NCBI GenBank assembly: GCA_964458185.1
Contig: CAYWFG010000008.1
Location: forward strand, 1 to 64,000
From: AB-137-C09 sp964458185
GTDB taxonomy: Bacteria; Pseudomonadota; Zetaproteobacteria; Mariprofundales; Mariprofundaceae
Reading direction: 5' to 3'
Length of the DNA: 64,000 bases
Shown here piece after piece: positions 50,407 to 58,616 of this stretch (position 1 is the first letter of the stretch; each line of letters begins with the position of its first letter). Under the pieces are notes generated by a model. That model made no database searches. It had not been told where the DNA came from and saw only the letters and a program-made list of their open reading frames with translations. The translations under genes and the position numbers were made by a program.

Positions 50407-50883
50407 TTATGATTTAGCCCGACGCGCAGCAACTTGGTCAGGACTTTCTAATGTCTTTAAGCCATCAAAGGTAGCACGAACCACATTAATTTCGTTGCGA
50501 GAGCCGTGCATCTTCGTTAATACATCACGAATGCCTACGGCATCCAATACTGCACGAACTGCCGACCCTGCAATCACACCTGTACCTTCACTGGCAGGTT
50601 TTAACAATACCCGTGATGCATCTTGACGACCCGTAACAGGAAAATAAATAGTACCACCTTTGCGTGGCACAAAAATCAACGATTTACGCGCAATTTCTGT
50701 GGCTTTACGAATGGCTTCAGGGACTTCTTTAGCTTTGGCATGACCAAAACCTACATGACCATTACCATCGCCAACAACCATAAGAGCGGAAAAGCCCATG
50801 CGACGACCACCCGCAACAGTTTTGGCAACACGGTTGATGCCAATCAATTTTTCAGTCAGATCTAATTCATCTGCGTTGATCAT
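50407..50883 (-). CDS. rpsE: 30S ribosomal protein S5
   Basis: A 158-residue protein of the body at the mRNA entrance, involved in accuracy. The signature INRVAKTVAGGRRMGFSALM is complete, followed by GHVGFGHAKAKEVPEAIRKA and ASEGTGVIAGSAVRAVL. The position between rplR and rpmD is canonical. Confidence 0.98.
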   Translation of the reverse strand: MINADELDLTEKLIGINRVAKTVAGGRRMGFSALMVVGDGNGHVGFGHAKAKEVPEAIRKATEIARKSLIFVPRKGGTIYFPVTGRQDASRVLLKPASEGTGVIAGSAVRAVLDAVGIRDVLTKMHGSRNEINVVRATFDGLKTLESPDQVAARRAKS

Positions 50884-50895
50884 TGTCTATAGCTC

Positions 50896-51249
50896 CTAAA
50901 ACTTCAAGCCAGCAGAACGTGCGCCTTCGGCAAAGGCCTTGACACGTCCGTGGTAACGAAAAGAACCACGGTCAAATGCAACCTGCTCCACACCAGCGGC
51001 TTGTGCACGCTCTGCGAGCAGTTTGCCGACAGCTTCAGCAGCAGCACAGTTAGAGCCACTGGTAATATCACCATCGAGACTCGAAGCTGCAGCAAGTGTC
51101 TCACCCTTGGCATCATCAATAATTTGCCCATAAATATGGCGTGCAGAGCGAAATACGCTCAAACGCAACATACCTGAGGCCTTAACCCGTGAACGCACAC
51201 GACGCGCACGACGAATTCCTGCATTGTTTTCATAACGCTTAGCAGACAT
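50896..51249 (-). CDS. rplR: 50S ribosomal protein L18
   Basis: A 117-residue 5S rRNA-binding protein. Marks are RRARRVRSRVKASGMLRLSV, HIYGQIIDDAKGETLAAAS and the C-terminus FDRGSFRYHGRVKAFAEGAR. It is placed between rplF and rpsE. Confidence 0.98.
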   Translation of the reverse strand: MSAKRYENNAGIRRARRVRSRVKASGMLRLSVFRSARHIYGQIIDDAKGETLAAASSLDGDITSGSNCAAAEAVGKLLAERAQAAGVEQVAFDRGSFRYHGRVKAFAEGARSAGLKF

Positions 51250-51258
51250 GTTATCCCC

Positions 51259-51792
51259 TTACGCCCTTTTGCCTTCTTTCATCACAACACGCTCATCCAT
51301 ATAACGTACCCCTTTACCTTTGTATGGCTCTGGAGGACGGAAGGCGCGCACTTCAGCAGCGACTTGACCTACTTTTTGTTTGTCATAGCCAGAAATGGTT
51401 ATCTTTGTTTGCTCAACATTTGCATCAACACCTTCGGGTAATACATACTCAATAGGGTGCGAAAAACCAAGCGCAAGAACCAGTTTTCGTCCTTGTAATT
51501 GCGCACGATAACCAACGCCACGCAATTCTAAAACTTTACTAAACCCTTGACTCACGCCAATCATATTGTTGGCAATCAATGAACGTACAAGACCAAATAA
51601 AGCATTGTTTTTCTTCGTTTTCACATCAGTGCAAGAAACGCGCAACACTGCGCCTTCTTGATCAACAGAAATGGTAGGAAACAAGGGTGACACCATGCTT
51701 CCCTTAGAACCCTTTACTGTTACTTGATCTGCTTCAATGTTGACTGACACACCAGCAGGAATATCAATAGGTTGTTTACCAATACGTGACAT
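51259..51792 (-). CDS. rplF: 50S ribosomal protein L6
   Basis: A 177-residue protein near the GTPase-associated centre. Marks are MSRIGKQPIDIPAGV, KVLELRGVGYRAQLQGRKL, LGFSHPIEYVLPEGV and PEPYKGKGVRYMDE. Both L6 repeats are present. It is placed between rpsH and rplR. Confidence 0.98.
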   Translation of the reverse strand: MSRIGKQPIDIPAGVSVNIEADQVTVKGSKGSMVSPLFPTISVDQEGAVLRVSCTDVKTKKNNALFGLVRSLIANNMIGVSQGFSKVLELRGVGYRAQLQGRKLVLALGFSHPIEYVLPEGVDANVEQTKITISGYDKQKVGQVAAEVRAFRPPEPYKGKGVRYMDERVVMKEGKRA

Positions 51793-51800
51793 ACGCTACC

Positions 51801-52196
51801 TCAAAAGACCGTACAAAGGACTTCGCCGCCAATATTGGCCTGACGTGCCTTTTTATCTGTCATCATGCCTTTGGATGTACTCACAACGGCAATACCATAA
51901 CCATTTTTTACACGCGGAAGGGTTGTTGCATTACAATAAACCCGACGACCAGGTTTCGATACGCGAGTAATCTCACGAATAACCCCGCGACCTTCATCAT
52001 CAAACTTAAGAATCAAGCGAATGTATCGGCGACCTTTATAGTTATAAGGCTTTGCACCAACCACATACCCTTCTTCTTTTAGAATGGTTGCAATGGCAAT
52101 CAAGGTGCGACTTGCACCCATTTCAATTTTTTCAATACCTGCTTGCTGTGCGTTACGAATACGTGTCAGCAAATCGGCAATTGGATCTGTCATCAT
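51801..52196 (-). CDS. rpsH: 30S ribosomal protein S8
   Basis: A 131-residue primary 16S-binding protein. Marks are DPIADLLTRIRNAQQAG, GRRYIRLILKFDDEG, SKPGRRVYCNATTLPRV and the C-terminus VVSTSKGMMTDKKARQANIG. AAGGAG is spaced 8 nt from the first of two consecutive ATGs. In other bacteria S8 represses the spc operon; no such target was identified here. Confidence 0.98.
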   Translation of the reverse strand: MMTDPIADLLTRIRNAQQAGIEKIEMGASRTLIAIATILKEEGYVVGAKPYNYKGRRYIRLILKFDDEGRGVIREITRVSKPGRRVYCNATTLPRVKNGYGIAVVSTSKGMMTDKKARQANIGGEVLCTVF

Positions 52197-52218
52197 ATCA
52201 CTATCTCCTTATTGCCCA

Positions 52219-52404
52219 TCACCAACTTGATTTAACCATGCCCGGAATCTCACCTGCAAGCGCATGCTTACGCAGGCAAATTCTGCACATACCCAACTTA
52301 CGGTACACAGAATGAGGACGACCACACAATTGGCAGCGCGTATAACGACGCACTTTAAACTTTGGTGTACGCGCAGCTTTCGCAATCAACGCTTTCGTAG
52401 CCAT
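52219..52404 (-). CDS. rpsN: 30S ribosomal protein S14, short zinc type
   Basis: Only 61 residues, against about 100 in most Gamma- and Betaproteobacteria. The C+ zinc ribbon is complete (CQLCGRPHSVYRKLGMCRIC), and the end KHALAGEIPGMVKSSW is normal. This type is common outside the classical proteobacterial groups and is one of the clues to a deeper lineage. It lies between rplE and rpsH. Confidence 0.97.
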   Translation of the reverse strand: MATKALIAKAARTPKFKVRRYTRCQLCGRPHSVYRKLGMCRICLRKHALAGEIPGMVKSSW

Positions 52405-52413
52405 ACTAAGCTC

Positions 52414-52953
52414 CTAAGAACGGAACGGCATATTGAAGCATTTCAACAGCGCGCGTCCTTCGTCATTGGTGTTGGCAGACGTACAAATGGTAATATCCAT
52501 ACCACGAACTTTATCCACCTTGTCATATTCAATTTCAGGGAAAATAATTTGTTCTTTTAAACCCAGCGTATAGTTTCCACGTCCGTCAAAAGACTTCGGC
52601 GAGACACCACGAAAATCACGAATGCGAGGCAGGGCAACATTAACCAAGCGGTCAAAGAACTCCCACATTTTTTCCCCACGCAATGTCACCCGACAACCGA
52701 CCGACATACCTTCGCGCAACTTAAAGTTAGCAATCGACTTCTTTGACTTGGTAACAATGGGTTTTTGCCCAGTTATTGCTGCCATATCAGCCGTTGCACC
52801 ATCAAGAAGCTTGGCGTTTGCCGAGGCCTCACCCACACCCATATTCACTACAATTTTAGTAATTTGAGGAACTTGCATGGGGTTTTTATAACCAAATGCT
52901 TTGGTGAGTTCAGGTGCTACACGCGACTTGTAATCATCCTTTAAACGAGCCAT
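52414..52953 (-). CDS. rplE: 50S ribosomal protein L5
   Basis: A 179-residue 5S rRNA-binding protein bridging to S13. Marks are NPMQVPQITKIVVNMGVGEA, TGQKPIVTKSKKSIANFKLR, GCRVTLRGEKMWEFFDRL and FPEIEYDKVDKVRGMDI. It follows rplX by 12 nt. Confidence 0.98.
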   Translation of the reverse strand: MARLKDDYKSRVAPELTKAFGYKNPMQVPQITKIVVNMGVGEASANAKLLDGATADMAAITGQKPIVTKSKKSIANFKLREGMSVGCRVTLRGEKMWEFFDRLVNVALPRIRDFRGVSPKSFDGRGNYTLGLKEQIIFPEIEYDKVDKVRGMDITICTSANTNDEGRALLKCFNMPFRS

Positions 52954-52965
52954 CTTGTATAACCC

Positions 52966-53295
52966 CTACCGATCCTGAACTTCGCCACATTTGCGGCAAC
53001 GACGTACTTTACGTCCGTCTTCTAACATCTTCACGCCCAATCGAACGCCTGATTGGCAATTCGGGCAAAAGTATTGCACATTAGACAATGCAATAGGGGC
53101 TTCTTTTTCTAAGATTCCACCATTACTGTTCGCTGATTGGCGGGTATGGCGTTTCACCATATTCACTTTAGAAATCAATACACGACCAGATGTTGGCAGT
53201 ATTTTGATTACTTTTCCTCGCAATCCACGATCTCGTCCAGCAATCACCGTCACCTCATCGTCACGGCGAATGCGAGTTTTCACTTCGGCAACCAT
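52966..53295 (-). CDS. rplX: 50S ribosomal protein L24 with zinc ribbon
   Basis: About 109 residues. AAGGAG lies 1 nt from one ATG and 7 nt from the next in frame, so the second (MVAEVKTRIRRDDEV) was chosen. The KOW motif is VTVIAGRDRGLRGKVIKILP. The C-terminus has two Cys pairs (CPNC, CRKCG) typical of the zinc form. It is an early assembly protein placed between rplN and rplE. Confidence 0.95.
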   Translation of the reverse strand: MVAEVKTRIRRDDEVTVIAGRDRGLRGKVIKILPTSGRVLISKVNMVKRHTRQSANSNGGILEKEAPIALSNVQYFCPNCQSGVRLGVKMLEDGRKVRRCRKCGEVQDR

Positions 53296-53311
53296 TTCCA
53301 TACTCCTTCGC

Positions 53312-53680
53312 TTACAATACTTCAGGGGCAAGAGAAATAATTCTCATGTATCCCTTGTTACGAAGTTCTCTTGTTACTGGACCAAAAATACGTGTGCCAA
53401 TGGGTTCGCCCTGCTTACTTAGCAGCACCGCTGCATTTTCATCAAAGCGAATGGAGCTGCCATCAGGACGACGAAATTCTTTGGCTGTACGAACGACAAC
53501 AGCACGTTGAACTTCACCTTTCTTTACCTTGCCATTGGGGGCAGCTTCTTTTACTGCCACCACAATCACATCACCCACACTGGCATAACGACGTTTTGAA
53601 CCGCCAAGCACTTTAATACAAGCAACTTTTCTTGCGCCAGAATTATCTGCAACTTGCAATACTGTTTCAGTTTGAATCAT
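53312..53680 (-). CDS. rplN: 50S ribosomal protein L14
   Basis: A 122-residue protein at the subunit interface and docking site of RsfS, which is also encoded in this window. Marks are MIQTETVLQVADNSGARKVA, GGSKRRYASVGDVIVVAVKE and GTRIFGPVTRELRNKGYMRI. It lies between rpsQ and rplX. Confidence 0.98.
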   Translation of the reverse strand: MIQTETVLQVADNSGARKVACIKVLGGSKRRYASVGDVIVVAVKEAAPNGKVKKGEVQRAVVVRTAKEFRRPDGSSIRFDENAAVLLSKQGEPIGTRIFGPVTRELRNKGYMRIISLAPEVL

Positions 53681-53691
53681 AAATCACCGCC

Positions 53692-53958
53692 TCACAGTTG
53701 GTCAGCGCGGGTAATGATATCAATCATTGCCCACCGTTTGCGACGTGAAATAGGCGTGGATTCAATAATGCGTACGGTATCACCGATATTGCAATCATTG
53801 CTTTCATCATGTGCCATATATTTTTTATGCGAGCGAACGGTTTTGCGGTAACGCGGGTGCAAAAAAGTACGCTCAACACGCACAACGATTGTTTTATCGC
53901 CTTTATTGCTAACAACCACGCCTTCCAGCTTACGTTTATTACTCTTAACTTCAGACAT
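53692..53958 (-). CDS. rpsQ: 30S ribosomal protein S17
   Basis: An 88-residue protein. Marks are KRKLEGVVVSNKGDKTIVVR, HPRYRKTVRSHKKYMAHDE and IGDTVRIIESTPISRRKRW. It lies 11 nt from rplN and 9 nt from rpmC. Confidence 0.98.
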   Translation of the reverse strand: MSEVKSNKRKLEGVVVSNKGDKTIVVRVERTFLHPRYRKTVRSHKKYMAHDESNDCNIGDTVRIIESTPISRRKRWAMIDIITRADQL

Positions 53959-53967
53959 GCTCTACCT

Positions 53968-54156
53968 CTAACTACGGCGTTCAGACATGATCGTCTGAAT
54001 ACGGGCAATATCACGCTTCACTTGACCAATGCGTGCGGTGTTTGTGATCTGAACCGTTGCTTTTTGAAAGCGAAGTTTTAAATGCTCTGCTGCCAATTCT
54101 TCAAGCTGTTCTTGCAGTTCAGCTTCTTTTTTATTCCGCAAATCAGATGCTTTCAT
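53968..54156 (-). CDS. rpmC: 50S ribosomal protein L29
   Basis: A 62-residue helical-hairpin protein at the tunnel exit. It starts MKASDLRNKKEAELQEQLEE and ends with the family element RIGQVKRDIARIQTIM. Its ATG overlaps the rplP stop (ATGA). Confidence 0.96.
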   Translation of the reverse strand: MKASDLRNKKEAELQEQLEELAAEHLKLRFQKATVQITNTARIGQVKRDIARIQTIMSERRS

Positions 54157-54575
54157 CGCCCAACTCCGCGCATAACAATTTTAGTGCGAATAGGTAATTT
54201 CGCAGCAGCACGCTCTAATGCGCCCCGCGCCAAATCTTCATCAACACCGTCCATCTCATACAAAATGCGTCCAGCTTTTACTGCTGCCACCCAGAATTCT
54301 GGTGAGCCTTTACCGCTGCCCATTCGGACTTCAGCAGGTTTTTTGGACACAGGAAGATCAGGAAACATACGAATCCAGATACGTCCTTGACGTTTAATGT
54401 GACGGGTCATGGCAACACGGGCAGCTTCAATTTGACGCGCCGTAATGCGACCAGGTTCCATGGCTTTTAGCCCAATTTCACCAAAATTAAGCGACGCGCC
54501 ACGTGGTGATTTACCACGGATACGTTGCAATTCTTTATGGTGTTTGCGCCAGCGAATTTTCTTTGGTTGTAACAT
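54153..54575 (-). CDS. rplP: 50S ribosomal protein L16
   Basis: A 140-residue protein near the A-site tRNA. Marks are MLQPKKIRWRKHHKELQRIR, GRITARQIEAARVAMTRHIK, KPAEVRMGSGKGSPEFWVA and LARGALERAAAKLPI. It is placed between rpsC and rpmC. Confidence 0.98.
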   Translation of the reverse strand: MLQPKKIRWRKHHKELQRIRGKSPRGASLNFGEIGLKAMEPGRITARQIEAARVAMTRHIKRQGRIWIRMFPDLPVSKKPAEVRMGSGKGSPEFWVAAVKAGRILYEMDGVDEDLARGALERAAAKLPIRTKIVMRGVGR

Positions 54576-54596
54576 AACTACTCGGCCTTCCGTCAG

Positions 54597-55244
54597 CTAT
54601 TTCTTATTTTGGGCATCATCACCCAGCTTTTCGCCGTTGAATACCCATACTTTAACACCAACAATACCGTAGGTCGTCTTGGCTTCTGAAAAACCATAAC
54701 CAATATCCGCCCGCAATGTATGCAGCGGAACACGTCCCTCACGGTACCATTCCATGCGTGCAATATCTGCACCGCCCAATCGACCCGAGCAATTAATACG
54801 CACACCCTTAGCACCCATGCGCATAGCACCTTGAACCGCACGTTTCATCGCGCGACGGTAAGAGATACGACGCTCAAGCTGCATGGCAATATTTTCTGCC
54901 ACCAGTTGTGCTTCTGCTTCAGGACGACGCACTTCAACAATGTAAATTTGAACATCGCGTGCTGTGCGACGGATCAATTCACGGCGAAGTGCCTCAATTT
55001 CAGAACCTTTTTTACCAATCACTACGCCAGGTCTTGCCGTATGAACACTGATTTTAATTTTATCAGTCGGACGCTCAATCACAATACGCGATACATGCGC
55101 GTGTTTCAAGCGAGCTTTCACATAGGTGCGAAGTTCAATATCTTGGCGCAATTGCGCGCCAAAATTCTTTTCAGCATACCAGACTGATTCCCAGCCGCGA
55201 CTGATTCCAACCCTGAAACCAAGTGGGTGTACTTTCTGCCCCAT
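54597..55244 (-). CDS. rpsC: 30S ribosomal protein S3
   Basis: A 215-residue KH-domain protein at the mRNA entry. It starts MGQKVHPLGFRVGISRGWES; an in-frame TTG one codon earlier is disfavoured. The KH segment is RPGVVIGKKGSEIEALRREL, and the C-terminal domain has GRLGGADIARMEWYREG and PLHTLRADIGYGFSEA. It follows rplV in the S10 operon. Confidence 0.98.
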   Translation of the reverse strand: MGQKVHPLGFRVGISRGWESVWYAEKNFGAQLRQDIELRTYVKARLKHAHVSRIVIERPTDKIKISVHTARPGVVIGKKGSEIEALRRELIRRTARDVQIYIVEVRRPEAEAQLVAENIAMQLERRISYRRAMKRAVQGAMRMGAKGVRINCSGRLGGADIARMEWYREGRVPLHTLRADIGYGFSEAKTTYGIVGVKVWVFNGEKLGDDAQNKK

Positions 55245-55256
55245 CAACGAACTCCC

Positions 55257-55598
55257 TTAACTAACTTGACGAACAGCAATCAATACATGACTGCGGCGGT
55301 GAAAACGTTTGCGCATTCTGCCCATACCTTTAGGGCGGAAACGCTTTAAGGTCTGGCCTTCATCAACAGTAGCCGTTGATACAATCAAATGATCTACATC
55401 AAGATCATTGTTTTGCTCAGCATTGGCAATCGCTGACTTCAGAACTTTTTCAACAATTCTAGCCGCTTTCTTTGGCGATAATTCTAACACCGCCAAAGCA
55501 CGGCTAACTGGCAACCCACGAACAGCGTCTGCAATCAGGCGCACTTTCTGAGCACTCATCTGTGCGTCTCTATGCAGAGCGCGTACTTCTTCGCTCAT
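55257..55598 (-). CDS. rplV: 50S ribosomal protein L22
   Basis: A 113-residue protein whose hairpin lines the peptide tunnel. Marks are SAQKVRLIADAVRGLPVSRA, SPKKAARIVEKVLKSAIANA and the hairpin KRFRPKGMGRMRKRFHRRSH. The hairpin is full length, with no macrolide-resistance-type deletion seen. Confidence 0.98.
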   Translation of the reverse strand: MSEEVRALHRDAQMSAQKVRLIADAVRGLPVSRALAVLELSPKKAARIVEKVLKSAIANAEQNNDLDVDHLIVSTATVDEGQTLKRFRPKGMGRMRKRFHRRSHVLIAVRQVS

Positions 55599-55604
55599 TT
55601 CATG

Positions 55605-55886
55605 CTACCTCTTCTTTCTCGCTTTTTTATCAGCACCGTGACCATAATAGGTTCGCGTTGGTGAAAATTCGCCAAGCTTATGACCGACCATATTTTCTGT
55701 AACAAATACAGGAATAAATTTATTGCCGTTATGCACAGCAAAATTCAAACCTACAAACTCAGGCGTAATGGTAGAACGACGTGACCATGTTTTAAGTACT
55801 GTCTTTTTACCTTCAGCCACATAACGAGACACCTTTTTTTGCAAAGATGGCTCAATATAAGCGCCTTTTTTAAGCGAACGTGCCAT
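55605..55886 (-). CDS. rpsS: 30S ribosomal protein S19
   Basis: A 93-residue head protein. It starts MARSLKKGAYIEPSLQKKV, with TWSRRSTITPEFVGLNFAVH and HKLGEFSPTRTYYGHGADKK further on. The position between rplB and rplV is canonical. Confidence 0.98.
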   Translation of the reverse strand: MARSLKKGAYIEPSLQKKVSRYVAEGKKTVLKTWSRRSTITPEFVGLNFAVHNGNKFIPVFVTENMVGHKLGEFSPTRTYYGHGADKKARKKR

Positions 55887-55895
55887 GATCTATCC

Positions 55896-56726
55896 TCACT
55901 TCTGGTTCCTACGGCGAACAATGTCACGACTGGAAGCCTTATTCTTCTTGCGTGTTTTATGACCCTTCGTTGGCACACCCCAAGGTGTCACTGGGTGACG
56001 ACCACCTGAAGTACGCCCTTCACCACCACCATGCGGATGGTCAACAGGGTTCATTGCCACACCACGAACGTGGGGGCGCACACCCTGCCAGCGTGAACGG
56101 CCAGCTTTACCTACCTTAGCATTCGAATGGTCAGCGTTTCCAACAACACCGATCGAAGCCATGCAGCGAATATCAACACGTCTAAATTCACCAGATGGAA
56201 GTTTAAGAATGGCTTTACCGCCTTCTTTACCCATCAATTGAATGCCAGCACCTGCGCTACGAGCCATTTGCCCGCCTTTACCCGGTTTCATTTCAATATT
56301 GTGCAGCATAGTACCCACACGAATATTGCTGATCGGCAGCGCATTGCCAGGCTTGATCTCTGCATCTCCCCCTGCCATCACTGCATCACCAGCACGCAGA
56401 CCTTGCGGGGCAAGAATATAACGCTTATCGCCATTACTGAAAATAACAAGGGCAATATGCGAAGTACGATTAGGATCATACTCAAGGCGCGACACTATAC
56501 CTTCAATTCCGTGATTGTCACGTTTAAAATCAACATCACGCAATAAACGCTTGTGTCCACCACCAATATGACGTGCTGTCATGCGACCGTTATTGTTACG
56601 ACCACCTGTTTTGGTGGCACCGCGTGTTAACGACTTTAATGGACCACCCTTGTGCAACTCTGGTGTTACTGCCGCAACACGACCGCGAGAACCATTAGTA
56701 TTGGGCTTTAATGCTTTCAATGCCAT
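55896..56726 (-). CDS. rplB: 50S ribosomal protein L2
   Basis: A 276-residue protein essential for peptidyl transfer and subunit joining. Marks are HIGGGHKRLLRDVDFKRDNH, EYDPNRTSHIALVIF, GSMARSAGAG-like GQMARSAGAGIQLMGKEGGK and the C-terminus VAMNPVDHPHGGGEGRTSGG, which includes the conserved histidine. The length is standard. Confidence 0.98.
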   Translation of the reverse strand: MALKALKPNTNGSRGRVAAVTPELHKGGPLKSLTRGATKTGGRNNNGRMTARHIGGGHKRLLRDVDFKRDNHGIEGIVSRLEYDPNRTSHIALVIFSNGDKRYILAPQGLRAGDAVMAGGDAEIKPGNALPISNIRVGTMLHNIEMKPGKGGQMARSAGAGIQLMGKEGGKAILKLPSGEFRRVDIRCMASIGVVGNADHSNAKVGKAGRSRWQGVRPHVRGVAMNPVDHPHGGGEGRTSGGRHPVTPWGVPTKGHKTRKKNKASSRDIVRRRNQK

Positions 56727-56729
56727 GAT

Positions 56730-57029
56730 TTATGCCTCTTCTTCTGGATCAATAGATTGACCTTCAACAAGACGAACAACCGCTTTGCGGTAACCAGGGC
56801 GTTTACCCACATGCGCACCACGTCGACGTTCTTTACCTGGAATGGTAATCACCTGAATCTTTTCTACTTGAACTTCAAAAATAGTTTGCACAGCTTGTTT
56901 CACATCAGCCTTAGTGGCACGATTAGAAATTTTAAACACATATTGATTATTTTCTGCTTTCGCACCATAGCTTTTTTCTGTAATTACAGGAGAAAGCAGG
57001 GTATTCATGTCTTTGTAGTTTGCACTCAT
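56730..57029 (-). CDS. rplW: 50S ribosomal protein L23
   Basis: A 99-residue protein at the tunnel exit, the docking site of trigger factor and SRP. Marks are LLSPVITEKSYGAKAENNQY, VFKISNRATKADVKQAVQTI and KRPGYRKAVVRLVEGQSID. Its ATG overlaps the rplD stop codon (ATGA). Confidence 0.97.
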   Translation of the reverse strand: MSANYKDMNTLLSPVITEKSYGAKAENNQYVFKISNRATKADVKQAVQTIFEVQVEKIQVITIPGKERRRGAHVGKRPGYRKAVVRLVEGQSIDPEEEA

Positions 57030-57649
57030 GACAGATTCCCCTCAATTTTTTCCAGTGCAGATTCAGTCAATACAACACGATCAAACTTCATCAAGTCATG
57101 CAGGTTTACCTGACCATCAAGCACCACTTTAACACCCACCAAATTGCGCGAAGACAATTCGATTTCACGGGTAAGTTCGCTTACAACATACAATGCCGAA
57201 GGCGTTGCCAAGGCTGTGGTCACTTCAACAAACGACTTAGTTTTAACAATCGGTAAATCTAACGTGTTTAGCACCGTGATACGTTCATTGCGAAGCGCAT
57301 CAGACAACACCATACGCACAGCCAAACGACGTTCTTTACGATTCACACGACTGGCAAAAGATGATTCCCCTTTAGGGCCATGTGCTACGCCACCATGCCG
57401 CCATTGTGCAGAACGGGTAGAACCTTGCCGCGCACGACCTGTTCCTTTTTGTTTCCATGGTTTTCTACCACCACCTGAAACATCACCGCGTGTTTTACTC
57501 TTCGCTGTGCCTGCACGTTGTGCCAAGGCAAGTGATGCATAAACACGATGGACATAACCTGTATCCAAATCAATATCAAACACGGCTGCATTTAATGCAC
57601 GGCTGCCAACCACTTCATTTTTTTGGTTGACGATATTAATGTCTGCCAT
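57026..57649 (-). CDS. rplD: 50S ribosomal protein L4
   Basis: A 207-residue protein with a tunnel loop. Marks are QRAGTAKSKTRGDVSGGGRK, PWKQKGTGRARQGSTRSAQW and GGVAHGPKGE. In E. coli L4 controls the S10 operon through its leader; here the S10 genes directly follow tuf, leaving no room for such a leader. Confidence 0.98.
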   Translation of the reverse strand: MADINIVNQKNEVVGSRALNAAVFDIDLDTGYVHRVYASLALAQRAGTAKSKTRGDVSGGGRKPWKQKGTGRARQGSTRSAQWRHGGVAHGPKGESSFASRVNRKERRLAVRMVLSDALRNERITVLNTLDLPIVKTKSFVEVTTALATPSALYVVSELTREIELSSRNLVGVKVVLDGQVNLHDLMKFDRVVLTESALEKIEGNLS

Positions 57650-57650
57650 A

Positions 57651-58280
57651 TTACGCTCCCTTCACAGCAGGGCGAATTTCAATCAGGCCTTGCTTCGCAC
57701 CAGGTACTGCGCCGCGCACTAAAATGCGATTCTGCTCAGCATCAACACGAACAACCTCAAGATTTTGCACCGTAGCCCGCACAGCACCATGATGACCCGG
57801 CATTTTCTTACCTGGGAATACACGACCTGGCCATTGGCATTGACCTGTTGAACCCATTTGACGATGCGTTTTTTCTGCACCATGGGTTGCACGACCACCA
57901 GCAAAACCATAGCGTTTCATCACACCAGTAAAACCACGACCTTTCGATGTGCCAGAGACATCAACTTTTTGCCCAGCTTCAAACATGGTCGCATCTAACA
58001 CTTGACCCAATGTAAACTCAGCATTCGCAGCGATGCGAAATTCTTTCATCGCACCCATTTCTTCTTGCCCTTGCTTGGCATAATGACCTTGCACGGCACG
58101 GCTAGAGCCTTTGCGTGCATCACCATAACCAACTTGAACGGCATCATAACCATCACGGTCAGCAGTTCTTCGTGCAATCACTTTGCACGTTTCAATTTTT
58201 AATACAGTGACAGGAACTGCAGAACCATCTTCTGCAAAAACTTGCGTCATTCCCGCCTTACGGGCGATCAAACCACACAT
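57651..58280 (-). CDS. rplC: 50S ribosomal protein L3
   Basis: A 209-residue protein near the peptidyl-transferase centre. Marks are LIARKAGMTQVFAEDGSAVP, KGRGFTGVMKRYGFAGGRAT, HRQMGSTGQCQWPGRVFPGK and KMPGHHGAVRATVQNLEVV. The conserved glutamine targeted by PrmB is in the GSTGQCQWPG loop. It is placed between rpsJ and rplD. Confidence 0.98.
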   Translation of the reverse strand: MCGLIARKAGMTQVFAEDGSAVPVTVLKIETCKVIARRTADRDGYDAVQVGYGDARKGSSRAVQGHYAKQGQEEMGAMKEFRIAANAEFTLGQVLDATMFEAGQKVDVSGTSKGRGFTGVMKRYGFAGGRATHGAEKTHRQMGSTGQCQWPGRVFPGKKMPGHHGAVRATVQNLEVVRVDAEQNRILVRGAVPGAKQGLIEIRPAVKGA

Positions 58281-58292
58281 GATGTTCTCCTG

Positions 58293-58601
58293 CTACAGCT
58301 TGATTTCGACATCGACACCTGATGGAAGATTTAACTTCATCAGGGCATCCACCGTTTGAGGGGTAGGACGGTCAATATCAAGCAAGCGTTTATGGGTACG
58401 AATCTCGAATTGTTCACGAGAATCTTTGTATTTATGCGGTGAACGAATCACGCAAAATTTACGAATGCGGGTGGGGATGGGAATAGGCCCACGAACCACT
58501 GCGCCCGTACGTTTAGCCGTCGCGACAATATCTTCAGCACTCTTATCAAGAATGCGATGATCAAATGCCTTCAGGCGAATTCGGATACTTTGAGTTGCCA
58601 T
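58293..58601 (-). CDS. rpsJ: 30S ribosomal protein S10 (NusE)
   Basis: A 102-residue head protein that also joins NusB (encoded at 41.0-41.5 kb) in antitermination. Marks are IRIRLKAFDHRILDKSAEDI, GPIPIPTRIRKFCVIRSPHK and LDIDRPTPQTVDALMKLNL. It lies only 15 nt after tuf, so the str and S10 operons are fused. Confidence 0.98.
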   Translation of the reverse strand: MATQSIRIRLKAFDHRILDKSAEDIVATAKRTGAVVRGPIPIPTRIRKFCVIRSPHKYKDSREQFEIRTHKRLLDIDRPTPQTVDALMKLNLPSGVDVEIKL

Positions 58602-58616
58602 ATGAAATCGGCTCCT

